A DNA stretch of 47,400 nt from Pseudomonadota bacterium (GCA_018242215.1 JAFECG010000011.1:1-47400), one strand, 5' to 3'; shown: positions 36,696 to 45,355, counted from the first letter of the stretch. Translations and numbers: made by a program. The notes: generated by a model from the sequence alone, not told the origin.

Positions 36696-37076
36696 GTGAG
36701 ATACGGCCTGAAATTCCTGGCGATTATTGGCCTGCTGATGCTGGGCCTATCGACCGCTGCGAGCGCCCACGGAGGCGTCGCCGGCGACAGCGATACCGTC
36801 CCTACTGCCGCGCGTGACGTGCAGAACGGAGGAACGCATTCTTCTCAATATTTTGAGGCTACCAGCGAGTTACCGGCATTGCCGTGTACGGGTCATTGTT
36901 GCACGGATGGCATGTCACATTGCAACGCGCCATGCGGCCCTTCCTCGAACGTGTTGAGTGACGCTGGGCAAACGATGGATTTCGATCCCGTCGGCAAGCG
37001 AATCGGGCCGATTTTGGATGCGCCCGCCCGAACACTGGACCGCAAATTCGGTCTCGAAAGACCTCCCAGAACCTAA
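36696..37076 (+). CDS. Small exported cysteine/histidine-rich protein
   Basis: 126 residues from GTG 36696. A signal peptide ends near ASAHGG (residue 26). The mature part has a Cys/His cluster, LPCTGHCCTDGMSHCNAPC, suited to binding soft metals. No family recognised with certainty. It opens the copper-tolerance gene set, so a periplasmic metal-binding or sensing role is plausible. The start is uncertain because the ribosome site (AAAAAGG) is about 12 bases away. Confidence 0.6.
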   Translation: MRYGLKFLAIIGLLMLGLSTAASAHGGVAGDSDTVPTAARDVQNGGTHSSQYFEATSELPALPCTGHCCTDGMSHCNAPCGPSSNVLSDAGQTMDFDPVGKRIGPILDAPARTLDRKFGLERPPRT

Positions 37077-37223
37077 TTGCGTCGATTTAGACGCCGGCCG
37101 TCATTCGGCCCGGCGCAGGACGTCTGGTTTGCGAGTCCGTGCGCCTTCTCAAAATTCGTTCGATCCCGCGTCGGTCCGGCTTAGGCAAATGGCCGCGACG
37201 CTGGTGATGGCCAACCTCTTTCA

Positions 37224-37493
37224 ATGAGGTTCGGAATGCCAATGCGCGTTTTCGCAATTGCGTTGCTTGTGCCGGCGCTTGTTGGGTGGAGTGACGAAGG
37301 TCCGTCTTGGCCGGTCAGCGGGCCGATGCCCGACGAACCAGTCCCCGTACATGAACAGTCTTACACGCCGGTGAATGCCGGCACCAAGGACTATGAGCCG
37401 GTTGAGCCGATGCCCTGGGGCGATGTCAACCGCCGCGTCGCGCCCAAACAACCCGACGCTAAATCCAATTCACAGAGCCACGACGACCGCTAA
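37224..37493 (+). CDS. Small exported proline-rich protein with a lost lipobox cysteine
   Basis: 89 residues with an N-terminal hydrophobic signal (MRVFAIALLVPALVGWSDEG). The spot where a lipoprotein would have LVGC reads LVGW (TGG instead of TGC or TGT). The mature part is acidic and Pro-rich (EQSYTPVNAGTKDYEPVEPM). No family recognised. It lies 28 bases upstream of the TolC-like gene and probably shares its transcript. Confidence 0.6.
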   Translation: MRFGMPMRVFAIALLVPALVGWSDEGPSWPVSGPMPDEPVPVHEQSYTPVNAGTKDYEPVEPMPWGDVNRRVAPKQPDAKSNSQSHDDR

Positions 37494-37521
37494 GCGGCTT
37501 CGGGGAGAAGCGAGGAACGAC

Positions 37522-38955
37522 ATGCACGGGGGAAAGCGGATGGCCCGGCGCGGGGGCGCTGGTTCCGTTCTGTCAATTGCAGCAGCCGGGCTGGCGCTCG
37601 GAGGATGCGCACATTTTTCGAAGGATGGCGGGATGGCTCTCGTCGCAGATCAGACTGGCAGTGTTCTCGGTGCGCCGGCGGTAAAAATAAGCAGTGAGGC
37701 TGACGCTGCATCCGCGCGGGCGCGCGTCAGGTCGCTTTTGGCCAAACCTCTTACAGCAGATGCCGCCGTGAAGGTAGCGCTGCTCAACAACCGCGCACTT
37801 CAGGCGGCCTACAATGATCTCGGCGTCTCGGAAGCAGACATGATCGAGGCGAGTCTTCCACCCGCGCCTTCGTTTTCATTCACCCATCTCACGGGCGCCG
37901 AACTCGAGATCGAACGGCAAATCACGCAAAACATCCTCGCCCTGCTGACCCTGCCACGCCGCCGTGAAATCGCACAGGACAAGTTCAAGATCGCCCAAGC
38001 TCACGCGATCGAGGCGACCCTGGCGACGGCTGCTGAAGCACGTCGGGCCTATTATCGCGCTGTGGCAGCAGCGGAGTCGGTAAAGTTCCTGGAGCAATCC
38101 CGCACGTCCGCCGAGGCGGTGTCGGAACTGGCGAAGAAGTTGGGCGAGACCGGCGCCATGACGAAGCTCGATCAGGCGCGCGAGCACGCATTCTACGCGG
38201 AAGTAAGTGGGCAGCTTGCCGTTGCACGTCTGAAACAACGCGGCGAACGCGAGAAACTTAACCGCGTGCTCGGGCTGTGGGGCGCTGAACTCGCGTATCG
38301 CCTGCCCGACAAACTCCGCCCCCTACCGGCCAAGCCACGCACGACGGCGGACGTCGAAACGGAGGCGGTCGTGTCGCGCATTGATCTCCAGGCTTCGCGA
38401 ATGGAGTTGGCAGCTCTCGCTAAGGAGAACGGTCTTGCGCACGCGACGCGGTTCATCGACGTGCTTGAGGCCAGCGGCGTAAGCCGGAATGAAATCAAGA
38501 GCGGAGAGCGGACTCCCCGTGACGGCTACCAGCTAAATTTCGAAATCCCCATCTACGATTTTGGGGAGGTTAAGACCAAGCGCGCTGAAGAAACCTACCT
38601 GCGCGCCGTAAACATGCTCGTCGACAAAGCGGTGAACGTGCGGGCGGACGCGCGCCAAGCCTATCAGGCCTATCGCGGCGCCTACGATATCGCGCGCTAC
38701 TACAACAAGACCATCCTGCCGCTGCGCGAGACGATCTCTGAGCAGACGCTCCTCAACTATAACGGCATGCTCTCCGATCTCTTTGGACTTTTGACTGACG
38801 CGCGGGATCGCATCAACGCCAACGTGCAGGCCATCGACGCCAAACGCGACTTCTGGCTCGCCGACGTGGATCTCCAAGCCGCAATCATCGGTGCTGGCGG
38901 GTTGAGCGCCGGCGGCATGGGCCAAATGCAGCAAGCCACAGCACAGAACAATTAA
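37522..38955 (+). CDS. TolC-family outer-membrane efflux lipoprotein
   Basis: 477 residues from ATG 37522, behind GAGGAA. The lipoprotein signal is LALGGCAHF. The body has two long helical repeats of the outer-membrane efflux fold (LTADAAVKVALLNNRALQAA, LGVSEADMIEASLPPAPSFS, EIPIYDFGEVKTKRAEETYL, LLNYNGMLSDLFGLLTDARD). It forms a trimeric exit duct or a CopB-like outer-membrane component for metal export. No inner-membrane RND or adaptor gene lies beside it in the window. The next gene, a multicopper oxidase, starts 16 bases later. Confidence 0.9.
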   Translation: MHGGKRMARRGGAGSVLSIAAAGLALGGCAHFSKDGGMALVADQTGSVLGAPAVKISSEADAASARARVRSLLAKPLTADAAVKVALLNNRALQAAYNDLGVSEADMIEASLPPAPSFSFTHLTGAELEIERQITQNILALLTLPRRREIAQDKFKIAQAHAIEATLATAAEARRAYYRAVAAAESVKFLEQSRTSAEAVSELAKKLGETGAMTKLDQAREHAFYAEVSGQLAVARLKQRGEREKLNRVLGLWGAELAYRLPDKLRPLPAKPRTTADVETEAVVSRIDLQASRMELAALAKENGLAHATRFIDVLEASGVSRNEIKSGERTPRDGYQLNFEIPIYDFGEVKTKRAEETYLRAVNMLVDKAVNVRADARQAYQAYRGAYDIARYYNKTILPLRETISEQTLLNYNGMLSDLFGLLTDARDRINANVQAIDAKRDFWLADVDLQAAIIGAGGLSAGGMGQMQQATAQNN

Positions 38956-38971
38956 CGAAGGAACGAAGCCC

Positions 38972-40357
38972 ATGACCGTTTCGCGTCGCGACTTTCTTGC
39001 AACCTCCGGGCTCGCGCTCGCGGGCGTCACGCAGGTAAGCGGCCGTGTCGCCGCCGCGTCGATTCCCGAGGCGCCGATCCAGGCATCGCCGGCGATGCAA
39101 CCGCCTCTGCATCCGACAAGTGGACCAGATTACCAGCCCGTTGTCACTCTCAATGGCTGGACATTGCCATGGCGTCAGAATGGCGACTGGAAGGAATTTC
39201 ATCTCGTCGCCGAGCCGGTGGTTCGCGAAATCGCGCCCGGCATGAACGCGCACTTATGGGGCTACAACGGCCAATCGCCCGGTCCAACGATTGAAGCAGT
39301 CGAAGGCGACAAGGTCCGCATCTTCGTCACCAACAAGCTCCCCGAGCACACGACCATCCATTGGCACGGCCAGCGCCTGCCAAACGGCATGGATGGCGTC
39401 GGCGGTCTCACCCAGCCACAAATCAAACCCGGCCAGACCTACGTCTATGAGTTCCAACTCCGTCGCTCCGGCACCTTCATGTATCACCCCCACGCCGACG
39501 AAATGCTGCAGATGGCGATGGGCATGATGGGTTCCTTCGTCGTCCATCCGCGCGACGCTTCGGAGCACCGAGTCGATCGCGACTTCGTGTTCCTTTTGAA
39601 CGCCTACGACATCGAGCCGGGCGCCTACGTGCCCAAGGTCAACACGATGCTCGATTTCAATCTGTGGACCATGAACAGCCGGGCGTTTCCTGGCATCGAC
39701 CACCTCGTGGTGCGCAAGGACGACCGGGTTCGTATACGATTCGGCAATCTCACCATGACTAACCATCCGATGCATCTCCACGGTCATGAGTTCGAAGTGA
39801 CCTGCACGGATGGCGGATGGACCCGACCCGAGTCGCGGTGGCCGGAAGTGACGGTCGACTGTGCTGTCGGCCAGATGCGCGCAGTGGAGTTCATCGGCAA
39901 TGAGCCGGGAGACTGGGCGTTCCATTGTCACAAGTCGCACCACACGATGAACGCCATGGGACACGATGTGAAGACCTACATCGGCGTCAATCTCGCAAGC
40001 ATGCAGCAGAAAATCTCGAAGGTTGTGCCCGGTGGCTACATGCCGATGGGGCAGGCGGGCGGCGCCGACATGGCGGCAATGGAGATGCCGCTGCCCGATA
40101 ATACGCTGCCGATGATGACCGGTTACGGTCAGTTCGGGCCCATCGAAATGGGCGGCATGTTCACGGTGGTGAAAATCCGGGAAGGCCTCGACCGCAACGA
40201 TTACAAGGACCCAGGTTGGTTCAAGCATCCTGAAGGCACGATGACCCGTGAGTGGACGGGCGAACTCGGGAAGGCGGCAGAAGCGGCGCGTCCTGATTTG
40301 AAACCGAACGTCGTCGACGTGCGGGTGGTTAAGCCCACCGGCCCGATGAAGCACTAA
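38972..40357 (+). CDS. Periplasmic multicopper oxidase (CopA-like)
   Basis: 461 residues with a Tat signal (SRRDFLATSGLALAG). All four copper motifs are visible: TIHWHGQ at about residue 127, MYHPHADE at about 170, HPMHLHGHEF at about 264, and FHCHKSHH at about 317. Methionine-rich stretches (MLQMAMGMMGS, MPMGQAGGADMAAMEMP) may bind Cu(I). It should oxidise Cu(I) to the less toxic Cu(II) in the periplasm. AAGGAACG precedes the ATG. It is shorter than classical CopA (about 600 residues) and is not named copA here. Confidence 0.93.
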   Translation: MTVSRRDFLATSGLALAGVTQVSGRVAAASIPEAPIQASPAMQPPLHPTSGPDYQPVVTLNGWTLPWRQNGDWKEFHLVAEPVVREIAPGMNAHLWGYNGQSPGPTIEAVEGDKVRIFVTNKLPEHTTIHWHGQRLPNGMDGVGGLTQPQIKPGQTYVYEFQLRRSGTFMYHPHADEMLQMAMGMMGSFVVHPRDASEHRVDRDFVFLLNAYDIEPGAYVPKVNTMLDFNLWTMNSRAFPGIDHLVVRKDDRVRIRFGNLTMTNHPMHLHGHEFEVTCTDGGWTRPESRWPEVTVDCAVGQMRAVEFIGNEPGDWAFHCHKSHHTMNAMGHDVKTYIGVNLASMQQKISKVVPGGYMPMGQAGGADMAAMEMPLPDNTLPMMTGYGQFGPIEMGGMFTVVKIREGLDRNDYKDPGWFKHPEGTMTREWTGELGKAAEAARPDLKPNVVDVRVVKPTGPMKH

Positions 40358-40383
40358 AACGTCAACAAGGAGAGATGATATCC

Positions 40384-40881
40384 ATGGTGCGTCCCATCCA
40401 CATTTTTGCTGCGTTAGTCGTCTTCAGCGCGGTGCCGCTCGGCGTCACGGCGCCGCCAACAATGCAGGCCATCGCCCACGAGGGAGCAGACGATGACGAT
40501 TATGCCGCCGGCGAACCTGGCGACGCGAAAAAGCCGTTCCGGGTTTTGGAAGTCACGATTTCCGAGAAGGATGGCGCGATGACTTTTTCGCCCCCCGAAG
40601 TCGATGTGAAACTCGGCGAGCAGATCAAGTTCGTCATTCGCAATGCTGGCGCGCTCAAACACGAATTCCACTTGGCCTCAGTGCAGCAAAACGCAAGTCA
40701 CTTGATCGAGATGCGGAAGAACCCGGAGATGGTTCACGACGATCCAAACGTCCAAACCATCGAGCCGGGGAAAGAAGCGGAAATGCTTTGGCGATTTTCA
40801 AAGCCCGGCGAATTCGAATTCGCCTGTCTTATTCCCGGTCATTACGAAGCCGGGATGCACGGGAAGGTCGTCGTCAAATGA
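40384..40881 (+). CDS. Exported cupredoxin (CopI-like)
   Basis: 165 residues from ATG 40384. An in-frame ATG at 40375 lies only two bases after AAGGAG, so the later start is preferred. A signal peptide ends near AIAHEG. The single cupredoxin domain shows the type-1 copper ligands: histidine in GALKHEFHLA, and C, H and M in FACLIPGHYEAGMHG. It probably carries or buffers copper in the periplasm next to the multicopper oxidase. Confidence 0.9.
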   Translation: MVRPIHIFAALVVFSAVPLGVTAPPTMQAIAHEGADDDDYAAGEPGDAKKPFRVLEVTISEKDGAMTFSPPEVDVKLGEQIKFVIRNAGALKHEFHLASVQQNASHLIEMRKNPEMVHDDPNVQTIEPGKEAEMLWRFSKPGEFEFACLIPGHYEAGMHGKVVVK

Positions 40882-40934
40882 CGCGATAGAAGAGAGCCAC
40901 CGGCAAAATCAACCGTAAATAGGAGTCTGTCTAA

Positions 40935-41249
40935 ATGAAATCGACCAAAACCGCATTGTTCGCCGGTGCCCTCGCATCGTTGCTGTTGGTGAGCACCATC
41001 GCATTGGCCGAAGACGCAAAGACTTTGCCGATGATCAACGGCGTTGTGAAGAAGGTCGACGAGTCCGCTGGTAAGATGACCATTAAGCACGACGCTATCA
41101 CCAACCTCGACATGGGCGCCATGACGATGGTGTTCAAAGCCAAAGACCCGGCGATGCTGAAACAGGTCAACCCCGGCGACAAGATCAAGTTCAGCGCTGA
41201 CAAGGTGAACGGTCAGATCACGGTCATGACGGTTGAGAAAGCTAAGTGA
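40935..41249 (+). CDS. CusF-like periplasmic copper-binding protein
   Basis: 104 residues. Signal peptide ends ALAEDA (residue 25). The CusF-type OB fold is recognisable by VVKKVDESAGKMTIKHDAI, NLDMGAMTMVFKAKDP and VNPGDKIKFSADKVNGQITV; the Met and His/Trp-region ligands fit Cu(I)/Ag(I) binding. AGGAG precedes the ATG. In other bacteria CusF hands copper to a CusCBA pump, which is absent here. Confidence 0.92.
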   Translation: MKSTKTALFAGALASLLLVSTIALAEDAKTLPMINGVVKKVDESAGKMTIKHDAITNLDMGAMTMVFKAKDPAMLKQVNPGDKIKFSADKVNGQITVMTVEKAK

Positions 41250-41333
41250 CCGGGACGCGGGCGGCCTTCGTACCCCCGTCGGCCGTCCGCGATTCGTACA
41301 ACTTGCAAACACGCTATTTTATTGGTCAGGACG

Positions 41334-41651
41334 ATGATGAAACCGACGAGAACAACAAAAACGTTCATGCACCTTCTCGGAGCAGTGGCGCTCGCGATCA
41401 TCAGTTTGGACGGGAGTTCAATCGACGCGGCCGCGTTCCCGATCATGAGCACAAGCAGTATCGGCTTCGACGGTTCCGACATCCACCAAGTCGATAATCG
41501 CACCTACCGGCACTGCCACAACGTCTATCGCTTTGTCCGTTGCTATAAGCGTAAACCCGGTGAACCTGATGCCCGGCGCGCGAGACGGAAAGCAAAACAT
41601 GACCATTGGTTATTCGATCGAGATAACGAGCGCCGCAAACGCCAACGATGA
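41334..41651 (+). CDS. Hypothetical small exported basic protein
   Basis: 105 residues with a predicted signal peptide (HLLGAVALAIISLDGSS) and a very basic C-terminal half (RKPGEPDARRARRKAKHDHW). HCHNVYRFVRCYKR could bind metal. No family recognised. Position inside the copper set supports it, but coding status is uncertain. Confidence 0.45.
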   Translation: MMKPTRTTKTFMHLLGAVALAIISLDGSSIDAAAFPIMSTSSIGFDGSDIHQVDNRTYRHCHNVYRFVRCYKRKPGEPDARRARRKAKHDHWLFDRDNERRKRQR

Positions 41652-41875
41652 TTTTGCAGTGCCCGGAACGTTGCGCTTCCTCGCACGTCCTAGCCGACGC
41701 TCTGACATCGGTTTTGGCTATTATCGATCTCTCAGCCGGGCTCTTCTACGGCTGGACCTGGACGCATCCATGATAGGCGCAAGGAACCGTCACCGCCGAC
41801 GGTTTAGCCCAAGCGCTTGTTCGTCCTCGTCATACGGGCGTCAGATATGTGCGATGTGCTTGGCCCCGTGATTGC

Positions 41876-41889
41876 TTGACCTCGGTCAA
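41876..41889. promoter_or_regulatory. Inverted repeat upstream of the Met-rich protein
   Basis: TTGACC-TC-GGTCAA is a perfect 6-bp inverted repeat located 75 bases before the ATG at 41965, inside an otherwise empty gap. It could be a -35 region combined with an operator for a metal-responsive regulator. Confidence 0.35.
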
Positions 41890-41964
41890 CGTGGAAGCAA
41901 CAAAAAAATCTAATACTTCGACCCTTCAAGTGAGCAAAGCCAACGAGCAAAGGGAGATTAGGTG

Positions 41965-42480
41965 ATGAAGCGTTTTCCAGCGGTGGTGCTAATTTGTGCT
42001 CTTAATTTTGGTGCGGTGCCGGCATTCGCCCAGCAGACACAACAACAGATGCCCATGATGGACACTGGCGGCGGTCAAGGCATGATGGCCCAAAAGGGGA
42101 TGGGCATGATGGGCGCCGGCGGTATGGGAATGATGGGGCCCGGCATGCAGGGGATGATGGACTTCGGCCCGATGATGGAAGGGCGCCTCGCGTACACGAA
42201 GGCGGAGCTTGGCATCACTGACGCGCAGACGGCAGCCTGGGACGACTACACCAAGGTCGTCAAAGCTCGAGCGACGGCAATGCAGACCGTGCGCGCTTCG
42301 ATGATGGAGGCAATGCAGGCGGGAAGTGCGGTGGCGCGTTTGGATGCCCGCATCAAGGCGATGGAAAGTATGCTCGCCAGTCTCAAAGCTTTGAAGCCTG
42401 CGACCGAGGCGCTCTACAGTACGCTGATCGACGAACAGAAGAAGAAGGCCGACCTCTTGCTCGGCATTGGCATGATGTAA
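41965..42480 (+). CDS. Methionine-rich Spy/CpxP-like periplasmic protein
   Basis: 171 residues from ATG 41965, with AGGGAG eight bases upstream. The signal peptide ends AFAQQ. A Met/Gly-rich stretch follows (residues about 28-70, with repeated GMMG motifs). An LTxxQ-type helical region then appears (RLAYTKAELGITDAQTAAWD, LDARIKAMESMLASLKAL). This matches the Spy-related periplasmic chaperone or metal-binding group. The methionines suit Cu(I) sequestration. Confidence 0.85.
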   Translation: MKRFPAVVLICALNFGAVPAFAQQTQQQMPMMDTGGGQGMMAQKGMGMMGAGGMGMMGPGMQGMMDFGPMMEGRLAYTKAELGITDAQTAAWDDYTKVVKARATAMQTVRASMMEAMQAGSAVARLDARIKAMESMLASLKALKPATEALYSTLIDEQKKKADLLLGIGMM

Positions 42481-42521
42481 GCGTCGTGAGGTGTCGCTCC
42501 GCCTTACAAGGAGATTAGGAG

Positions 42522-42758
42522 ATGATGTACGATTGGTGGCATAGCGGAGGCTGGGGTATGGGTTTTGGCGGGCTTTTCATGCTGCTTCCCTTGGCACTTT
42601 TAGTCGCTGTGCTTTACGTCTTTATTCGACCCTTTGAGTCAAATCGCGGCAGCGATCAACGCTCAAGGACGCCCCGCGAAATTCTCGATGAGCGGTTCTC
42701 CAAAGGCGAGATCGATCGCGAAGAATATGAAATGAGGCGAAAAGCGCTTAACAGCTGA
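42522..42758 (+). CDS. SHOCT-domain small membrane protein
   Basis: 78 residues with one transmembrane helix (GGLFMLLPLALLVAVLYVFI) and a C-terminal SHOCT motif (PREILDERFSKGEIDREEYE, MRRKAL). AAGGAG precedes the ATG. SHOCT proteins of this size are frequent companions of copper-tolerance genes; the role is unknown. Confidence 0.88.
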   Translation: MMYDWWHSGGWGMGFGGLFMLLPLALLVAVLYVFIRPFESNRGSDQRSRTPREILDERFSKGEIDREEYEMRRKALNS

Positions 42759-42766
42759 CGTGGTGA

Positions 42767-43992
42767 ATGGCGGGACCGGGGAAGACGCGTCGAGCTAAGC
42801 TAGATCTCGCCACGCTTGGAGCGATTCCGGCTGGCATCTGGACGCTCGGCTTCGTCTCGCTGCTTATGGACATCTCTTCGGAGATGATCCACGCGTTACT
42901 TCCATCCTACCTCGTTACGGTGCTCGGCGCGTCGATGCTCGAAGTCGGCATCATTGAAGGGATCGCCGAAGCGACTGCTTCAATCACCAAGTTGTTCTCG
43001 GGTATACTGAGTGACTCGCTGGGCAGACGTAAGCTAGTTGCCGCGACTGGTTATGGACTGCGGCCTTTGCCAAGCCTATCTTCCCGCTCGCCGTAAGCGT
43101 AAATTGGGTTATTGCGGCACGCTTTATTGACCGGGTCGGCAAAGGCATTCGCGGCGCCCCTCGCGACGCGCTCATCGCCGATATCAGCCCTGCCGAGCTT
43201 CGTGGAGCCAGCTTCGGGTTGAGACAATCGCTCGACACCGTCGGAGCCTTCATCGGTCCACTGATCGCCATCATGCTGATGTGGCTGCTGGCCGACAATA
43301 TAAAGGCGGTATTTTGGTTTGCCGTAGTTCCGGCTTTTCTCTCGTTGTTACTGATCACTTTTGGGGTTTCTGATACCAGGCGCTCGGCAAGCCGGGGTAT
43401 CATTGGTGTTCCTCCGGAGGTGCGTGAAATTCCGCAGCTTGGCCCGCGCTTCTGGGCGATCATCGCCGTCGCAACCCTGTTTACGCTCGCGCGATTCAGC
43501 GAAGCCTTCCTAATCCTACGCGCCCAATCAGAGGGGTTGGCGCTGGCGCTGGTCCCGGCGGTCCTTGTGGTGATGAATGTATCCTATGCGCTTGCTGCCT
43601 ACCCGGCAGGCGTACTTTCCGACAATGGTAACCGGACAAGCTTATTACGGATTGGAATAATCCTGTTGGTGGCGGCCGATTTGGTGTTGGCGCTAGCCCC
43701 CGGCCTAATCGGTGTGATCGTTGGAGTAACGCTCTGGGGGTTGCATCTGGGATTCTCACAAGGACTGTTCGCGGCGCTGGTGGCTGACACGTCGCCGCCC
43801 CGTCTACGAGGAACAGCCTTCGGTATCTATAATTTCATCAGCGGAATCACACTCCTTGCCGCGAGCATCTTTGCCGGCAAGTTGTGGGAGATCTTTGGTG
43901 CTCAAGCCACATTTTTTGGAGGCGCTGCGTTTGCGGCTTTTGCGCTGTCGGGGCTGTTGCTATTGCATGCCCCAATCTCTCGTGTCCGGTAG
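42767..43992 (+). pseudogene. MFS transporter split by a one-base deletion
   Basis: From ATG 42767 the frame encodes the first helices and the MFS loop (GIIEGIAEATASITKLFSGI, LSDSLGRRKLV). After GYGL near 43058 it turns to nonsense and stops at 43096. Restoring one base there gives AAFAKPIFPLAVSVNWVIAA, RFIDRVGKGIRGAPRDALIA and a normal transporter to TAG 43990-43992. The joined protein is about 408 residues with 12 helices. It could have been a resistance or efflux permease of the element. The break may be real or a consensus error. Confidence 0.85.
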
Positions 43993-44284
43993 GTGGCACC
44001 GTCGTTGCAAGTTCGCTAAGGGACATGAGCGCCTGTTGGGACGCGCTCACGAACGTCCGCAACACCTCCATCTGCGGACATGATCGGCTACGCAGCCGAC
44101 TGCCCCAACGCCCTAGTGGTCGATGACCGTTCTTGGGACGTTTCGTCCAAGGTCGACGCCGCCGAACTCGGTCTTGGCGTGTGGCGCCACGTACACACCC
44201 GCCATGCCGCTTGTGTACGGAGTGATTAAGTTGGCGTCATGCTGCCTTGCGTCCCGGGTGGCTTGGCGGCGTACAGTTGGCTCC

Positions 44285-44614
44285 ATGCTGATCAGTTTGG
44301 AAACAACGGCCGAGGGCGAGAAGCGCGTCTACTGTACGCGGGGGAACTCCGTGGTCACCTATTTCGCCGACGACGGCGAGGGTGGCTCCATGCTGTCGGT
44401 TGAGCCCGGCGAATTCGCTTCGCCCTATTCCACCACCGAAGAGAAGCTCCAGGCCGTCAAAGAGTCCGTGCTGCGGGAAGTCGCCCGCCGCCTGTCGTGT
44501 GAGCCAGCCGAGGTGCAGGCCAAGCCGATGGCCGACCTCACCCGGATCTGCGATCCGCATCTCGCATTCCGCGACCACTGGGTGGGCCGGGGCCGCCGGC
44601 CGTTCGTACGATAA
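44285..44614 (+). CDS. Hypothetical protein upstream of the mobilisation genes
   Basis: 109 residues from ATG 44285. Visible features are KRVYCTRGNSVVTYFADDGE and a helical segment EEKLQAVKESVLREVARRL. No family recognised and no clear ribosome site, so the start is uncertain; the frame is open upstream to 44123. A 144-residue frame on the opposite strand has less coding character. Confidence 0.5.
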   Translation: MLISLETTAEGEKRVYCTRGNSVVTYFADDGEGGSMLSVEPGEFASPYSTTEEKLQAVKESVLREVARRLSCEPAEVQAKPMADLTRICDPHLAFRDHWVGRGRRPFVR

Positions 44615-44626
44615 TCCCCCGCATAA

Positions 44627-44656
44627 CCCTGCCAAGCCCTGCCAAATCCTGTAAAA
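44627..44656 (+). repeat. Three 10-bp direct repeats
   Basis: CCCTGCCAA occurs at 44627-44635 and 44637-44645, followed in the same phase by the variant TCCTGTAAA at 44647-44655. The 10-base phasing is one helical turn, as expected for protein-binding repeats beside an origin of transfer. Confidence 0.6.
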
Positions 44657-44670
44657 CCAAGTATAAGCAT

Positions 44671-44704
44671 GCCTCATTGCGTGTGGAGGCTGGTTGTATC
44701 CTGC
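44671..44704 (+). other. oriT: Candidate origin of transfer with IncP-like nic core
   Basis: A 5-bp stem GCCTC (44671-44675) / GAGGC (44686-44690) is followed by TATCCTGC at 44697-44704. TATCCTG|C is the conserved core of nic sites cut by MobP-type relaxases (RP4 family and related T-border sites). Cleavage would fall between 44703 and 44704. It lies 259 bases upstream of mobC, in the non-coding gap before mobC-mobA. Confidence 0.6.
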
Positions 44705-44730
44705 TCATCGGCTAAAAAATCGTCGGGGGC

Positions 44731-44751
44731 ACGGGGGCAGACAGCCCCCGT
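44731..44751. terminator. Strong GC hairpin, possible terminator
   Basis: ACGGGGGC (44731-44738) pairs with GCCCCCGT (44744-44751) across a 5-base loop, followed by TGTTT. It could end the upstream transcript or be part of the transfer origin. A smaller stem CATTGC/GCAATG lies at 44763-44778. Confidence 0.55.
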
Positions 44752-44864
44752 TGTTTAAAGCCCATTGCTTCAGCAATGACATTCTTCTTGTGCGCACCGT
44801 GTATGCACGCCTTCTTTATTTTGCCATTACAACGCGTCATCTTGGAGCGACGGGAGCAAGCAAT

Positions 44865-44895
44865 GCTTTTGGGCCCATAAATGGATCCCAAAAGC
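44865..44895. repeat. 9-bp inverted repeat upstream of mobC
   Basis: GCTTTTGGG (44865-44873) and CCCAAAAGC (44887-44895) are perfect inverted repeats with a 13-base spacer, 68 bases before the mobC start. It may be a MobC binding site or autoregulatory operator. Confidence 0.6.
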
Positions 44896-44962
44896 CCCCC
44901 ATTCGGCCTTCGGCCTCAAGGGTTTTGCTTGTCCCTCATGCGCCGGGAGGGCTCTACAACAC

Positions 44963-45355
44963 ATGCCTGCGAAGGGAACATCGAAGCCAGCCGATATGCG
45001 CCGCGCGCGGCGCCCGAAGGTTGCGTTCTCGGATGACGAGCTTGCGCGGGTGAAGGACGCTGCAAAGGCTTCACGGCGAACGCTGTCGCGGTTCATGCGC
45101 GAGTCCGTGCTTGCGGCAACCGGCGAGGGCGTGAAGCCGAAGATGATGAAAGGGCGCAACAGCCAGGACCTGCTGCATGCCCTTCACGTGCTGGCGGTGC
45201 AGGTCAGGAAGCACGGCACCAACGTCAACCAGCTCGCGCATCAAGCCAACGCCGGCATGGTCCCGGTCACGCGCCGGGAAATCGAATACGTCCTCAACAT
45301 GGAGCAGGTGTTGTTGTCGAAGGCGACCGCGGCCGTTGAAAGCCTGCTCGCATGA
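44963..45355 (+). CDS. mobC: MobC-like relaxosome accessory protein
   Basis: 130 residues. An N-terminal ribbon-helix-helix-like part (RPKVAFSDDELARVKDAAKA, RRTLSRFMRESVLAA) is followed by the MobC core (LHALHVLAVQVRKHGTNVNQ, LAHQANAGMVPVTR). It should bind oriT and help the relaxase open the DNA. Its stop overlaps the relaxase start (ATGA), the normal arrangement of mobCA pairs. Confidence 0.88.
   Translation: MPAKGTSKPADMRRARRPKVAFSDDELARVKDAAKASRRTLSRFMRESVLAATGEGVKPKMMKGRNSQDLLHALHVLAVQVRKHGTNVNQLAHQANAGMVPVTRREIEYVLNMEQVLLSKATAAVESLLA

Noticed and set aside
39254-40354. 366-codon open frame antisense to the multicopper oxidase
   Set aside because: Histidine-rich only because it is the complement of copper-motif codons; no family match or ribosome site.
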